Shown: positions 26,800 to 35,835 of the stretch, one piece after another
Position numbering within the stretch: position 1 is the first letter of the stretch
Layout: each line of letters starts with the position of its first letter
From: an uncultured Blastocatellia bacterium
GTDB lineage: Bacteria; Acidobacteriota; Blastocatellia; Pyrinomonadales; Pyrinomonadaceae
Length of the DNA stretch: 64,000 nt
Direction: 5' to 3'
NCBI GenBank assembly: GCA_946480785.1
Contig: CAMLLD010000020.1
Coordinates: 1-64,000 of the forward strand
Program-made: the position numbers and the translations under genes
Notes under the pieces: model-generated
The model's input: only the letters and a program-made list of their open reading frames with translations
Told to the model about the DNA's origin: nothing
Databases searched by the model: none

Positions 26800-28230
26800 A
26801 TGGGCCCTCAAGGTGCGGCGGTTTCCAGAGAGGAGAAGAAGGTGGAAAACAAAGAGGTGCGAATTCTTGTGGTAGACGACGAGCCGATCATGGCCGATTC
26901 TCTGCGCCAGAATTTCATTGAAGAGGGGTACTCGGTAGACACCGCGGCTACCGGAGCAGCCGCCATCGAACTCTTTGATCAGGGCGGACACCATCTGGCG
27001 ATTTGCGATTTGCAGTTACCGGACATGGACGGTCTTGAAGTGCTGCGTCACATCAAAGACGCGCGACCCACAACCGAAGTGATCGTTGTCACTGGCTATG
27101 GGTCGGTGCAGAAAGCAGTGGAAGCGACGAAAGGCGGCGCGTTCTACTTCGTCGAGAAACCGTTTGACTTTGAAGAGTTGCAACCGCTCGTCGAGAAGGC
27201 GCTCGAACGACGCGAGCTCGTTGCGGAAACCGCAAACATGCGGCGCCAGCTTTCAACACGCGCTGAATACTTCAACATCATCGGCGCGTCGAAACCGATG
27301 CAGACGATTTACGAAACGATCGAGTCGGTCGCGAAGTCTGACGCGAATGTTTTGATCGTCGGCGAGTCGGGCACGGGCAAAGAACTGATCGCGAATGCGA
27401 TCCACTATCAGTCGCTGCGTTCGAAGAAACCGTTCATCAAAGTAAACTGCGCGGCCCTTCCGAAAGAACTGATCGAATCGGAACTGTTCGGTCACACCAA
27501 AGGCGCCTTCACCGGCGCGCACGCCGACAAGGAAGGTTTGGTCCAACACGCAGCGGGCGGCTCGCTGATGCTCGACGAAATCGCGGAGATGCCGATCGAG
27601 TTGCAGCCGAAACTGTTGCGCGTGTTACAGGAAAGAAGCTATCGCAAGATCGGTTCGGAAAAGACGTACGCGGTCGATTTTCGGCTTGTTTGCTCGACAA
27701 ATCGCCCGCCCGCGGACGCGATTCGCGACGGGCTCCTGCGCGACGACCTCTTCTATCGCATCTCGACGATCACGATTCACGTGCCGCCGTTGCGTGAGCG
27801 CAGTGAAGACATTCAGCTTCTGACCGAGCACTTCCTGCACATGTACGCGCAGAAATACGAGCGGCCGATCACGGGCGTGTCGCAGGCTGCGTATCAGCGT
27901 CTGTTTAGTCATTCGTGGCCGGGCAACGTGCGCGAGTTGCAAAACGTGATCGAGCGCGCAGTGCTGCTGGCGAAAGACAAACAGATCGAACCGATCGATC
28001 TGCCGTTCGACAACGGCACGGTGCCGGAAGGAACGTCGGCGAATGTTCAGTGGGACGTACCGCCGAACATGACGCTCGAAGACATCGAGCGGCTCGTGAT
28101 CGAGCGCACGTTGCAGCGCACGGGCGGCAACAAGCAGGCGGCGGCGAACCTTTTGGGCATCTACCGGCCGCGGCTCTACAGCAAGATCAGAAAATACAAC
28201 ATCGATGTGCCGTCGTTGGTGTCGGCCTAA
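26800..28230 (+). CDS. sigma-54 dependent response regulator (NtrC family)
   Basis: A 476-residue activator with receiver (Asp70 in ICDLQLPD), AAA+ domain (Walker A GESGTGKE at 188-195, sigma-54 loop GAFTGA, Walker B GGSLMLDEIAEM) and a C-terminal Fis-type helix-turn-helix (KQAAANLLGIYRPRLYSKIRKYN). AAGGAG precedes the chosen ATG by nine bases, so the N-terminal extension of about 20 residues before the receiver is real. It is preceded by a kinase-like gene. It is not adjacent to an obvious sigma-54 promoter, so its targets are likely elsewhere, or it could act on the pilin promoters in competition with PilR. Confidence 0.93.
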   Translation: MGPQGAAVSREEKKVENKEVRILVVDDEPIMADSLRQNFIEEGYSVDTAATGAAAIELFDQGGHHLAICDLQLPDMDGLEVLRHIKDARPTTEVIVVTGYGSVQKAVEATKGGAFYFVEKPFDFEELQPLVEKALERRELVAETANMRRQLSTRAEYFNIIGASKPMQTIYETIESVAKSDANVLIVGESGTGKELIANAIHYQSLRSKKPFIKVNCAALPKELIESELFGHTKGAFTGAHADKEGLVQHAAGGSLMLDEIAEMPIELQPKLLRVLQERSYRKIGSEKTYAVDFRLVCSTNRPPADAIRDGLLRDDLFYRISTITIHVPPLRERSEDIQLLTEHFLHMYAQKYERPITGVSQAAYQRLFSHSWPGNVRELQNVIERAVLLAKDKQIEPIDLPFDNGTVPEGTSANVQWDVPPNMTLEDIERLVIERTLQRTGGNKQAAANLLGIYRPRLYSKIRKYNIDVPSLVSA

Positions 28231-28261
28231 GACGAAGCGTTAACATCTTCGGGCGTCACCG

Positions 28262-29620
28262 ATGTCTACTCGCTTATCCGTGCCTTCGAATAGCCTCCGC
28301 CTGCGCGGCCTCGACGCGCTGCGCGGCATTGCCTGTCTCGCGATCGTTCTTTATCACGCGACCGATCGAACGGCAGTGCCGGCCGGGTTGCTGCAATATC
28401 CGGTGCGCGCGGTGCACTTCGTCATCTCGCAAACCTACATCAGCGTTTTTCTTTTCTTCGTAATTTCCGGTTTCTGCATTCACCTGCAATGGGCGCGTTC
28501 ACGCGCGCGTGGCGAAGAGCCGAAGATTCCGTTCGGCGCGTTTTGGAAACGGCGCATCCGCCGGCTCTATCCGCCGTACGCAATTGCGATCGCGCTTTAT
28601 CTCGGGCTCACCGCGGTTACTGTCGGTCTGCCGTTGACGCGCTTCGTCCTTTACGACGTGGGGATGCACCTGCTGATGCTGCACAACCTCGACTCGCACA
28701 CGGCCTATTCGATCAACGGGATCTTCTGGACGCTGGCGATCGAGGAACAACTTTACCTCGCTTACTTTTTGCTGCTGTTCATACGCGGTCGCTGGGGTTG
28801 GACCGTCACGCTCGCCGTGTGTTTGTTCGCGCGTGTCGGTTGGATGTTCTTCAGTCATCTCGTGTGGCTGAAGACAGGATTCGGATTGCCGGTGCCGGAA
28901 GCGGCGGCGTCACACTGGTTCACGTGGGCGCTCGGCGCGCTCGCGGTCGAAGCCGTTTATGGTGTTGTTGAGTTGCCGCGCTGGACGCGCGATCTGCGCC
29001 TCGCGACCGTGGTGATCACGATCGCTTCCATCATCTCCGCGTACCTGCCCGGGATTTCCAAAGACACTCCGCTGCACGACGTGTGCTGGTTTCTGATTCA
29101 TCCGCTTTGGGCGCTCGGCTTCTTCATCGTCGTGAACCGGCTCGTGATCGCGGAACAAGGCTGGATGCGTGAGTTGAGACTGCCCTCGCTGATCTCGATG
29201 TTCGCGACGCTCGGGCTGTTTTCGTACTCGATGTACCTGACGCACGAGTTGACGATCATGCAGTCGTGGCGCTGGAGCAATTCGGCGTACCTGCAAGTCA
29301 TCAACGTGTTCATCGCGATCGTGCCCGCGACGATCTTTTTCGCTTGGGTGTTCTTCTGGTTTTGTGAGAAGCCGTTCATGGTGCGCCGCGGCGCGACTGC
29401 GACTACGCCCGCCACCGCTGTTATTCCCAAACTCGCTAAGGAGGGTTTTCCGTCACGTGCGTTTCTTACCGGTCTTCGCACTCGTCTCTATGTTCGTCTA
29501 CGGCGCAACGCTCATATCTCAGAGCCCGACACCGAGCCAGCAACCGGCGCCGTTGGCCCAACCGCCCGCCTCGCCAACACCTACTCCGATAGTATTGCCA
29601 TCGCCGACGGTCAAAATTGA
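28262..29620 (+). CDS. membrane acyltransferase 3 family protein
   Basis: A 452-residue polytopic protein of the acyltransferase-3/OafA family, which O-acylates surface sugars or lipids. The signature RGLDALRGIACLAIVLYHA near the N-terminus supplies the family Arg and His, and about ten hydrophobic helices run to about residue 375. The last about 50 residues (from PSRAFLTG) are hydrophilic, unrelated in style, and overlap by 164 bases the start region of the following peptidase gene in another frame. The functional protein may therefore end earlier in evolution, the overlap being a run-on tail. Substrate unknown. Confidence 0.88.
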   Translation: MSTRLSVPSNSLRLRGLDALRGIACLAIVLYHATDRTAVPAGLLQYPVRAVHFVISQTYISVFLFFVISGFCIHLQWARSRARGEEPKIPFGAFWKRRIRRLYPPYAIAIALYLGLTAVTVGLPLTRFVLYDVGMHLLMLHNLDSHTAYSINGIFWTLAIEEQLYLAYFLLLFIRGRWGWTVTLAVCLFARVGWMFFSHLVWLKTGFGLPVPEAAASHWFTWALGALAVEAVYGVVELPRWTRDLRLATVVITIASIISAYLPGISKDTPLHDVCWFLIHPLWALGFFIVVNRLVIAEQGWMRELRLPSLISMFATLGLFSYSMYLTHELTIMQSWRWSNSAYLQVINVFIAIVPATIFFAWVFFWFCEKPFMVRRGATATTPATAVIPKLAKEGFPSRAFLTGLRTRLYVRLRRNAHISEPDTEPATGAVGPTARLANTYSDSIAIADGQN

Positions 29621-30901
29621 CGCGTACCGCGCGCCCGCGGGACGAATCATCGGGGCGAGCTTAACTAACAACCGCGCGTACGAAAGACTGGCGTATCTGA
29701 CCGATCGCATCGGCAACCGCTTGAGCGGCTCGACAAATCTCGAGCGCGCGATCGCCTGGGCCATCGCGGAGATGACAAAAGATGGCCTCGATAATGTACG
29801 CGCTGAGAAGGTGATGGTGCCGCATTGGGTGCGCGGCGAAGAGAGTTTGGAACTGGTGTCGCCGGTCGCGCGGAAGCTGACGATGCTCGGACTCGGCAAC
29901 AGTGTCGCGACGCCCGCTGAAGGTGTTTCGGCTGAGGCGGTGGTCGTGCGTGATTTTGCGGAGCTCGACGCGCTCGGCGAGCGCGTGCGTGGGAAGATCG
30001 TGGTTTATAACGCGCCGTTCGTGAACTACGGCGCGACCGTGCAGTATCGTTTGAACGGCGCTTCGCGCGCGGCGCGCTACGGTGCGGTGGCTGCACTGGT
30101 GCGTTCGATCACGCCGGTGAGTCTGCAAACGGCGCATACGGGCGCGATGAATTACGACCCGCAGCAGCCGAAGATTGCGACTGCGGCGATCACGATCGAA
30201 GGCGCGGAGTTGTTGCAGCGCATGTACGACCGCGGCGAGCATCCCACCGTGCGTTTGAAGATGGAAGCGAAGTTTCTGCCTGATGCGGAGTCGGCGAATG
30301 TGATCGCGGAGTTGAAAGGGAGCGAACGGCCGGACGAGATCGTGCTTATTGGCGGGCACTTCGATTCATGGGACGTGGGCCAGGGCGCGCATGATGATGG
30401 TGGCAGTTGCATCGCTGCGTGGAAGCGATTCGTTTGCTGAAGGAGCTTGGGTTGCGGCCGCGCCGAACGATTCGCGTCGTGCTCTTTACGAACGAGGAGA
30501 ACGGGACGCGTGGCGGCGAGGGTTATCGCGACGCGCATCGCAGTGAGCTCGCGAAGCACGTTTTTATGATCGAGTCTGACTCGGGTATTTATCGTCCTCG
30601 TGGGCTGGGGCTCGTTGCGACTGCGCCTTTGCAGTTTCGCGCGAATCTGATGGAGATCGCGAAGCTGTTGTCGGGTATTGACGCTGACGGGATCGGCGCG
30701 AATGGCGGCGGTGCGGACATTGGGCCATCGATGCGTGAAGGCGTCGCCGGCGCCAATCTCGACGTCGGCGAAACACGCTACTTCGACATCCACCACACGC
30801 AAGCTGATACCCTGGACAAGATCGATCCGCGCGACCTTTCTTTGTGCGTGGCGACGTTAGCAGTCTACGCTTACACGATCGCTGATGTGGATTTACGTTA
30901 G
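29457..30901 (+). pseudogene. M28 family zinc peptidase, split by a one-base frameshift
   Basis: Two overlapping frames together encode one secreted M28 aminopeptidase/carboxypeptidase Q-like protein of about 480 residues. Frame 1 starts at a GTG with AAGGAGG 11 bases upstream, has a signal-like segment (RFLPVFALVSMFVYGA), a Pro-rich linker, a PA-type insert and the zinc motif GGHFDSWDVGQGAHDDGG. It then loses frame at about 30418-30422, where GCTGCGTGGAAGCG would read on correctly with one more base (for example A before TGG). Frame 2 supplies EAIRLLKELGLRP, TNEENG, the ESDSG and DIHHTQADT metal ligands. All active-site parts exist, so this is either a recent mutation or a sequencing error. 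No slippery heptamer is seen. Confidence 0.85.
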
Positions 30902-31278
30902 TCTAGCTGGTAGGTCGCGACGCTGGTAGGTGTTTCAAAACAGCGAACTTTGTAAATCTGCACGCGGTCGTCACCGACGCGTGACGACACGCGCTCCAAC
31001 ACGTACTTCGCGAGGTTCTCCGCCGACGGCTGCAACTCATCAAACGGCGGCAACTCGTTGATGTTGCGGTGGTCCAGATACGTCACCACTTCGTCCGCCG
31101 CCGCCTTCAACTCCACAAAATCCACCAGCAACCCCACGTTGTCCAGCTCGCGGCCGCGCGCGTAGATCTCGATCTTGTAGTTGTGTCCGTGCAGGTTCTC
31201 ACACTTCCCGCGATAGCCACGCAGTTGATGCGCGCTCGAGAAGTGTCGCTCGATCATTACTTCGAATTGTCCAGCCAT
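30898..31278 (-). CDS. queD: 6-carboxytetrahydropterin synthase QueD
   Basis: A 126-residue enzyme of the PTPS/QueD family that makes 6-carboxy-5,6,7,8-tetrahydropterin from dihydroneopterin triphosphate, the second step towards queuosine. Zinc ligands His17, His30 and His32 (SAHQL; LHGHNY) and catalytic Cys26 are present, as are the DFVELK and LDHRNIN motifs. Length is typical of bacterial QueD. The start is an ATG within a longer open frame that overlaps the helicase gene; family length fixes it. The stop overlaps the end of the M28 gene by four bases. queC lies at the left edge of the window, so the pathway genes are scattered. Confidence 0.93.
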   Translation of the reverse strand: MAGQFEVMIERHFSSAHQLRGYRGKCENLHGHNYKIEIYARGRELDNVGLLVDFVELKAAADEVVTYLDHRNINELPPFDELQPSAENLAKYVLERVSSRVGDDRVQIYKVRCFETPTSVATYQLD

Positions 31279-31280
31279 GA

Positions 31281-33233
31281 TTAATCTACTACTAAAATAC
31301 TCGAAAGGTCGTCGATGCGCGAAGTGACGCGGCAGCGCGGCAGGCTTTGCAGAAACGTGCGGCCGTAGCCTTTCGTGCGCAAACGCGGATCGAGCACGGC
31401 GAGCACGCCCCTGTCCGTCGTGCTGCGTATCAAACGCCCGAGTCCCTGTTTCAACGCGATGATCGCCTGCGGCACGCTGTACTGATAAAAACTCGAGCCG
31501 CCGTTGTCTTCGATGTAACGCTGTCGCGCCGCCACCAGCGGATCGCTTGGCACCGCGAACGGCAGTTTGTCGATGATCACGCACGATAACTGCTGCCCGC
31601 GTACGTCCACGCCCTGCCAAAAACTCGAGGTCGCAAACAACACCGCGTTCGGCGTTTCGCGAAACTGTTTGAGCAACTGTCCTTTCGACGCGCTGCCCTG
31701 GACGAGACACGGATAATCGATCTCGGCCCACACGTTTTCAAACAACGATTGCATCCCCGCAAAGCTCGTCGATAAAACAAACGCGCGTCCTTCGGTCGCG
31801 TGCAGAATTTTGATCACCTCTTCCGCTGCCGCGAGCGGCCATTCATTCGAGCGCGGATCGGGCATCTTGGGCGGCAAGTAAAGTATCGCCTGCCGTTCAT
31901 AATCGAAACCGGACTCGGCGATGAGATCGTCAGCCGTGTCGAGGCCGAGTCGATCGCGAATGAAGTTGAAATTGCCGCCGCTCGAAAGCGTCGCCGAGGT
32001 GAGCACCACCGTTGGCACTGACTCGAACAACTTGTCTTGCAGTATGCCGGCGACGTCGATCGGCGACGCGCGCAGGAACACGCCGCGGTTACGCCGCTCC
32101 AGCCAGTAGACGAATTTTTTGTCAGCGCCCGTGACGATGAACTCGAGTTCGAAACGAATCTGGCGCAAACGCCGGATGAGGCTTTCGACTTCCGGCGCTT
32201 TGTCGGGCATCGCGTCGAGCGTGCTTTCGACGCGCGCGATGGCTTGTTCCACGAAGAGATACAGCTCGCCGAGTTGCGTCGGTTCGATCTCGCCGTTTGA
32301 TTTCCTGCGCGCAAATGTGCCGGGAATGATCGGATAGCGGCCTTCTTCGCCGCGCCCGTCGCGAAAACCCATCCAGAAGTTGTCGGCGAATTGCGAGAGC
32401 CGCGCGACGCTCTTGGTGAGTTCGCGATCGACGTTCGCGTCTTCGATCGTCAGCATGCCGAGATCGCGCACGAGATCTTCGATCTGGTAGTTCGAGACTT
32501 GCGAACCGAAGTATTCTGACGCCACGTCTTCGATCAGGTGCGCTTCGTCGAGAATCACCGCGGTGTAATCCGGCAGCACCGAGCCGTAGCTGTTGTCGCG
32601 CAAGTTCAGGTCGGCGAAAAAGAGATGATGATTGACGACGATGATGTCGGCTTCCTGCGCGCGGTCGCGCATGCGCGTGATGAAGCACGGATCGAAGTCG
32701 GGACACTTCTGGCCGAGACACGATTCAGGGCGCGCGTCGATGTGACGCCAGAACGAGAGCGACTCGGGCAGGTTCGCGAGCTCCGCGCGATCGCCGTATT
32801 CGGTTTCAGTGGACCAATGACAAACGTCGTCGAAGTAATCGACGTCTTCGAGTCCTTCGAAGACGGGCGCGTTTTGCGCGCGCGCGAGCCGGTTGAGGCA
32901 AAGGTAGTTGTTGCGGCCTTTCATGTAGGTGGCTTTGAAAGGCTTGGGCAGGATGCTTTGGAGAAAGGGAATGTCTTTCTCCATCAACTGCTCTTGCAGG
33001 TTCTTGGTACCGGTGGAAATGATCACTCGACCGCGACCACCGAGCGCCGCCGCCACCGCCGGCACAAGATAAGCGAGCGTCTTCCCCGTTCCCGTTCCCG
33101 CCTCGACGATGAGGTGTCTCTGTTCCTCGAACGAGCGCATCACCGCGCGCGCCATCTCCACCTGCCCCGGCCGATACTCATACTCCGGGTGCGCCCTCGC
33201 AATTAACCCTTCATCCCCAAAAACCTCTTCCAT
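31281..33233 (-). CDS. dinG: DinG/XPD-type ATP-dependent DNA helicase
   Basis: A 650-residue superfamily 2 helicase. Walker A AGTGTGKT at about 45-52, four cysteines between motifs Ia and II (LCLNR, then ESCLGQKCPDFDPC) that would hold an iron-sulfur cluster, DEAH box (VILDEAHLIE), and C-terminal motifs (FATSSFWQGVDVRG; QGLGRLIRSTTDRG). It unwinds DNA 5'-to-3', probably at R-loops or repair intermediates. The ATG (MEEVFGDEG) was chosen because further upstream sequence runs into a palindromic repeat. Its stop is two bases from the queD start, so helicase and queD form an operon. YoaA is an alternative name within the family. Confidence 0.92.
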   Translation of the reverse strand: MEEVFGDEGLIARAHPEYEYRPGQVEMARAVMRSFEEQRHLIVEAGTGTGKTLAYLVPAVAAALGGRGRVIISTGTKNLQEQLMEKDIPFLQSILPKPFKATYMKGRNNYLCLNRLARAQNAPVFEGLEDVDYFDDVCHWSTETEYGDRAELANLPESLSFWRHIDARPESCLGQKCPDFDPCFITRMRDRAQEADIIVVNHHLFFADLNLRDNSYGSVLPDYTAVILDEAHLIEDVASEYFGSQVSNYQIEDLVRDLGMLTIEDANVDRELTKSVARLSQFADNFWMGFRDGRGEEGRYPIIPGTFARRKSNGEIEPTQLGELYLFVEQAIARVESTLDAMPDKAPEVESLIRRLRQIRFELEFIVTGADKKFVYWLERRNRGVFLRASPIDVAGILQDKLFESVPTVVLTSATLSSGGNFNFIRDRLGLDTADDLIAESGFDYERQAILYLPPKMPDPRSNEWPLAAAEEVIKILHATEGRAFVLSTSFAGMQSLFENVWAEIDYPCLVQGSASKGQLLKQFRETPNAVLFATSSFWQGVDVRGQQLSCVIIDKLPFAVPSDPLVAARQRYIEDNGGSSFYQYSVPQAIIALKQGLGRLIRSTTDRGVLAVLDPRLRTKGYGRTFLQSLPRCRVTSRIDDLSSILVVD

Positions 33234-33533
33234 GTTTACGTCGCTACCATCGTCTCGAAGTGCGAACGCAGAATACACGGCCTTCAGTTTTAAGAGAAGC
33301 GCCTCTCGAACGCCTAAGGCGTTAACGAATGCGAGCCCAGTGTTACCCATGGTACAAACCCTGGGCTTGAATTTCGCGAACTCCTTCGGAGTTCCACCAC
33401 ACCGCGTTTGCCGAACGCGAGATATACATTGCCCAGTTCTCTTGCGGAAGCCATTCCGGTACACAAACCGTGTAAAATCAGTGTACGTCAAACGAGTTAT
33501 AGAACTCGTCGAGCAAGTCGAAAGGAACGATTG
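33234..33533. other. intergenic gap before the hicB relic
   Basis: This 300-base gap holds the second triple-hairpin element and a short AT-richer stretch (GTGTAAAAT around 33470) that might be a -10 region for the hicB-like gene. An 18-codon GTG frame ends exactly at the hicB start (TGATGA) but has no recognisable product. Confidence 0.4.
33309..33394. repeat. triple-hairpin palindromic element, copy 2
   Basis: Three inverted repeats in the same order as copy 1: AACGCC-taa-GGCGTT, a GCCCAG/CTGGGC hairpin with an internal TACC-cat-GGTA, and GAACTCC-ttc-GGAGTTC. The first hairpin and the segment up to the CCCAG arm are nearly conserved, while the third hairpin has a different sequence but keeps its symmetry. 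It lies upstream of the helicase start. Confidence 0.72.
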
Positions 33534-33765
33534 ATGAAGCCTGAGTCGATCTATCCCGTAGTGATTTATCCGGCCGAAAAAGGTGGTTATGTGGCGGAAG
33601 TGCCGGCTCTGAAAGCGTGTCTAGCTCAGGGAGAGACTCCGGCTGAGTGCCTGAGGGAAACTCAAAAAGGTGCAGTCGCTCTGGCTCGAAAGTGCTAGAC
33701 GGAATAAACAGAAAGTACCTACCCCAGCACAAGTCCTCGCGAAGCTGCGAAAGTTAGTGGCGTAA
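33534..33765 (+). pseudogene. HicB-like antitoxin with a frameshift
   Basis: The first 45 residues (YPVVIYPAEKGGYVAEVPALKACLAQGETPAECL) match the HicB/UPF0150 antitoxin fold. The frame then ends early after LARKC. Reading one base later restores a normal HicB continuation, LWLESARRNKQKVPTPAQ, and runs to a stop 67 bases further on. The shift lies between about 33668 and 33682, next to an AAAAAGG run. AAAGGA precedes the ATG. No hicA toxin gene is found on either side, so it may be a solitary antitoxin-like protein or a decayed module. A sequencing error at the A run is possible. Confidence 0.7.
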
Positions 33766-33856
33766 ACAGTCGCCAATCACCCGCACACGATTTCAACTGA
33801 CTGTGGGCCCGGCGATTACCATCAGGCGAAATCTCATCCGAAACTATTCGCGTGGA

Positions 33857-34252
33857 TTATTGATCGAGCAGTCGGACAAAACCGGCTTGGTCGAAGTGGC
33901 GATCCGTCGTTAAGGCATCACTAATGCCTCGATGGCTCATAACGACGAAACTGACAGCATCGCAAAGCGACCACGCTTTATCAGAACGTTCAAAGAGGAG
34001 GTGCATGGCCCGTTCGTGTAGCTCGCGCGAAACCCACATGACCTCGACTTCAGACCCGGAGCTAATCGCGTCGACAAACCGAAGCGCATCGTTTAGCGGA
34101 GCACGTCGAGCAATCGCGAGCGCAACAAACTCCGCCAAAACATAATTATGCGTCAACCTGAAGGTACTGGAATCGAAAAGCGTTACCGCGGAAGAGTGCC
34201 GGTGATCTCTCGCGTCGAAGAGACACATTAAACCAGAGGTGTCGATAAACAT
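33857..34252 (-). CDS. PIN-domain ribonuclease toxin (VapC-like)
   Basis: A 131-residue PIN domain protein. Acidic residues fit the metal site: Asp4 (MFIDTSG), Glu41 (VLAEFVAL), Asp in SLCDAVSF and in TTDRHF. These domains cleave RNA, often tRNA, when freed from the antitoxin. The gene follows its presumed antitoxin by three bases on the minus strand, the usual antitoxin-first order. The pair sits in a small accessory pocket between the helicase and glyA. The fold is a good match; the target is unknown. Confidence 0.88.
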   Translation of the reverse strand: MFIDTSGLMCLFDARDHRHSSAVTLFDSSTFRLTHNYVLAEFVALAIARRAPLNDALRFVDAISSGSEVEVMWVSRELHERAMHLLFERSDKAWSLCDAVSFVVMSHRGISDALTTDRHFDQAGFVRLLDQ

Positions 34253-34255
34253 TCA

Positions 34256-34495
34256 CTATTCTGCCTCGTGAGGGCTCGCGAGTTCACGAGCGATGTCGGC
34301 GTCAATACGTTGGTTGTCGGCTGATTGAGGATCTCCACTATCCCAAGCTCCGAACATTGCATGAACGGAGGAAGTCCCGTTAGCTGGAGTTCCCGTCTTA
34401 CGAACCAAAGACTCGGCAAACTCCAACACTTCCTGCTGCAACTCCGCAGGTAACTGGCTCAGTACCTTCTCGATTTTTTCCTTATCGACCGCCAT
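34256..34495 (-). CDS. antitoxin of the PIN pair
   Basis: A 79-residue acidic protein. The N-terminus (EKIEKVLSQLPAELQQEVLEFAESLVRK) is a DUF2281-type helix found in VapB-like antitoxins, and the C-terminus (ADNQRIDADIAREL) is a flexible acidic tail of the sort that wraps a PIN toxin. It is directly upstream of the PIN gene. The ATG was chosen at MAVDKEK; a longer frame runs back into glyA with no support. No separate DNA-binding fold is obvious, so self-regulation is uncertain. Confidence 0.75.
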   Translation of the reverse strand: MAVDKEKIEKVLSQLPAELQQEVLEFAESLVRKTGTPANGTSSVHAMFGAWDSGDPQSADNQRIDADIARELASPHEAE

Positions 34496-34566
34496 GTGAA
34501 AGACTCCTCGCACAGGATACATCCGCCGCGATACCAAGAAAAGACGTTCGGATGACCCTAAGCCCG

Positions 34567-35835
34567 CTATTTCAGCCGTCGCGGGTACAGCGGGAAGCGG
34601 GCGGTGAGATCCGCGACGCTGTGGCGGACTTTGGTGCGGACCTCTTCCGATGCAGGGGCGTGGATGATTTCTGCGATCAGGCGCCCAATCTCGTGCATTT
34701 CGGGTTCCTTCATGCCGCGGGTGGTGACGGCGGGCGTGCCGATGCGCAGGCCCGACGCTACGAACGGTTTGTTCTGATCGAACGGGATCGTGTTTTTGTT
34801 GACGGTGATCGATGCCGCTTCCAACGCCTTCTCCGCATCTTTTCCGGTAATGCCTTTCCCGTCCATCCAAACATCAACCAGCATCAGGTGATTGTCAGTG
34901 CCACCCGATACAAGACGAAGACCTTGCTCCTGCAACTCCGAAGCGAGCGCCTTGGCGTTCTTCAACACCTGCCGTTGATATTCTTTGAAGTCGTCGCGCA
35001 AAGCCTCACCCAAAGCGACTGCCTTCGCCGCGATGATGTGGACGAGTGGTCCACCCTGCACGCCCGGAAACAGTTTGCGGTCGATCTCTTTCGCGTGCTC
35101 TTCCTTGCACAGGATCAAACCGCCGCGTGGACCACGCAGCGTTTTGTGCGTGGTCGTGGTGACGTAATCAGCGTGCGGCACAGGCGATGGATGCAACCCG
35201 GCCGCAATCGGTCCGGCGATGTGCGCGATGTCGGCAAACATCCGCGCGCCAACACTGCGCGCGATCTCGCCGATGCGTTCGAAGTCAATCGTGCGCGGAT
35301 ACGCCGACGCGCCACACACGAGCAGTTTCGGCCGATGCTCCTCCGCAATCCGCTGCAACTCGTCGTAATCGATCCGCTCTGTCTCGCGCGAAACGCCGTA
35401 GTCAGCGACTTTGTAACTCAGTCCCGAAAAATTCATCGGATGCCCGTGCGTCAGGTGTCCGCCGTGCGAAAGATTCATCCCGAGAATCTGATCGCCATAC
35501 TGAATCGCCGCGAGGTAAACAGACATGTTCGCCTGCGCGCCGCTGTGCGGCTGCACGTTCGCGTGCTCCGCGCCAAACAACTCCTTCGCGCGATCGATCG
35601 CCGTCTGCTCGACCACGTCGGTCCATTCACAACCGCCGTAATAACGCTTCCCCGGATAACCCTCGGCGTACTTGTTCGTGAACACCGAACCCGCGGCCTC
35701 GAGCACCGCTTCGCTGACGAAGTTTTCCGACGCGATCAGTTCCAAACCATTCGCCTGCCGCGCGACTTCGTTATCGATCGCGCGCGCGATCTCCGGATCC
35801 ACTTCCGCCAACGGTGCGTTTCGCAAATCAGTCAT
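34567..35835 (-). CDS. glyA: serine hydroxymethyltransferase
   Basis: A 422-residue PLP enzyme that interconverts serine and glycine and charges tetrahydrofolate with a one-carbon unit. Seen: the [19 protein letters not shown] block, [15 protein letters not shown], the PLP lysine motif ([17 protein letters not shown]) and the C-terminal [10 protein letters not shown] segment. Length is normal. Its ATG shares one base with the stop of rpiB (TAATG), so the two genes are cotranscribed and translationally coupled. A long open frame on the opposite strand of this gene is a GC-driven shadow. Confidence 0.97.
   Translation of the reverse strand: MTDLRNAPLAEVDPEIARAIDNEVARQANGLELIASENFVSEAVLEAAGSVFTNKYAEGYPGKRYYGGCEWTDVVEQTAIDRAKELFGAEHANVQPHSGAQANMSVYLAAIQYGDQILGMNLSHGGHLTHGHPMNFSGLSYKVADYGVSRETERIDYDELQRIAEEHRPKLLVCGASAYPRTIDFERIGEIARSVGARMFADIAHIAGPIAAGLHPSPVPHADYVTTTTHKTLRGPRGGLILCKEEHAKEIDRKLFPGVQGGPLVHIIAAKAVALGEALRDDFKEYQRQVLKNAKALASELQEQGLRLVSGGTDNHLMLVDVWMDGKGITGKDAEKALEAASITVNKNTIPFDQNKPFVASGLRIGTPAVTTRGMKEPEMHEIGRLIAEIIHAPASEEVRTKVRHSVADLTARFPLYPRRLK

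Noticed and set aside
30405..30430. Programmed ribosomal frameshift in the M28 peptidase
   Set aside because: There is no slippery heptamer or downstream stimulatory structure at the site; mutation or sequencing error is simpler.
31281..33491. Longer start for the DinG-type helicase
   Set aside because: The extra 86 residues are translated from the palindromic repeat and do not resemble helicase sequence.
33481..33534. 18-codon GTG frame just before hicB as a hicA remnant or leader peptide
   Set aside because: The sequence YVKRVIELVEQVERND does not match the HicA double-stranded RNA-binding fold and no ribosome-binding site precedes it.
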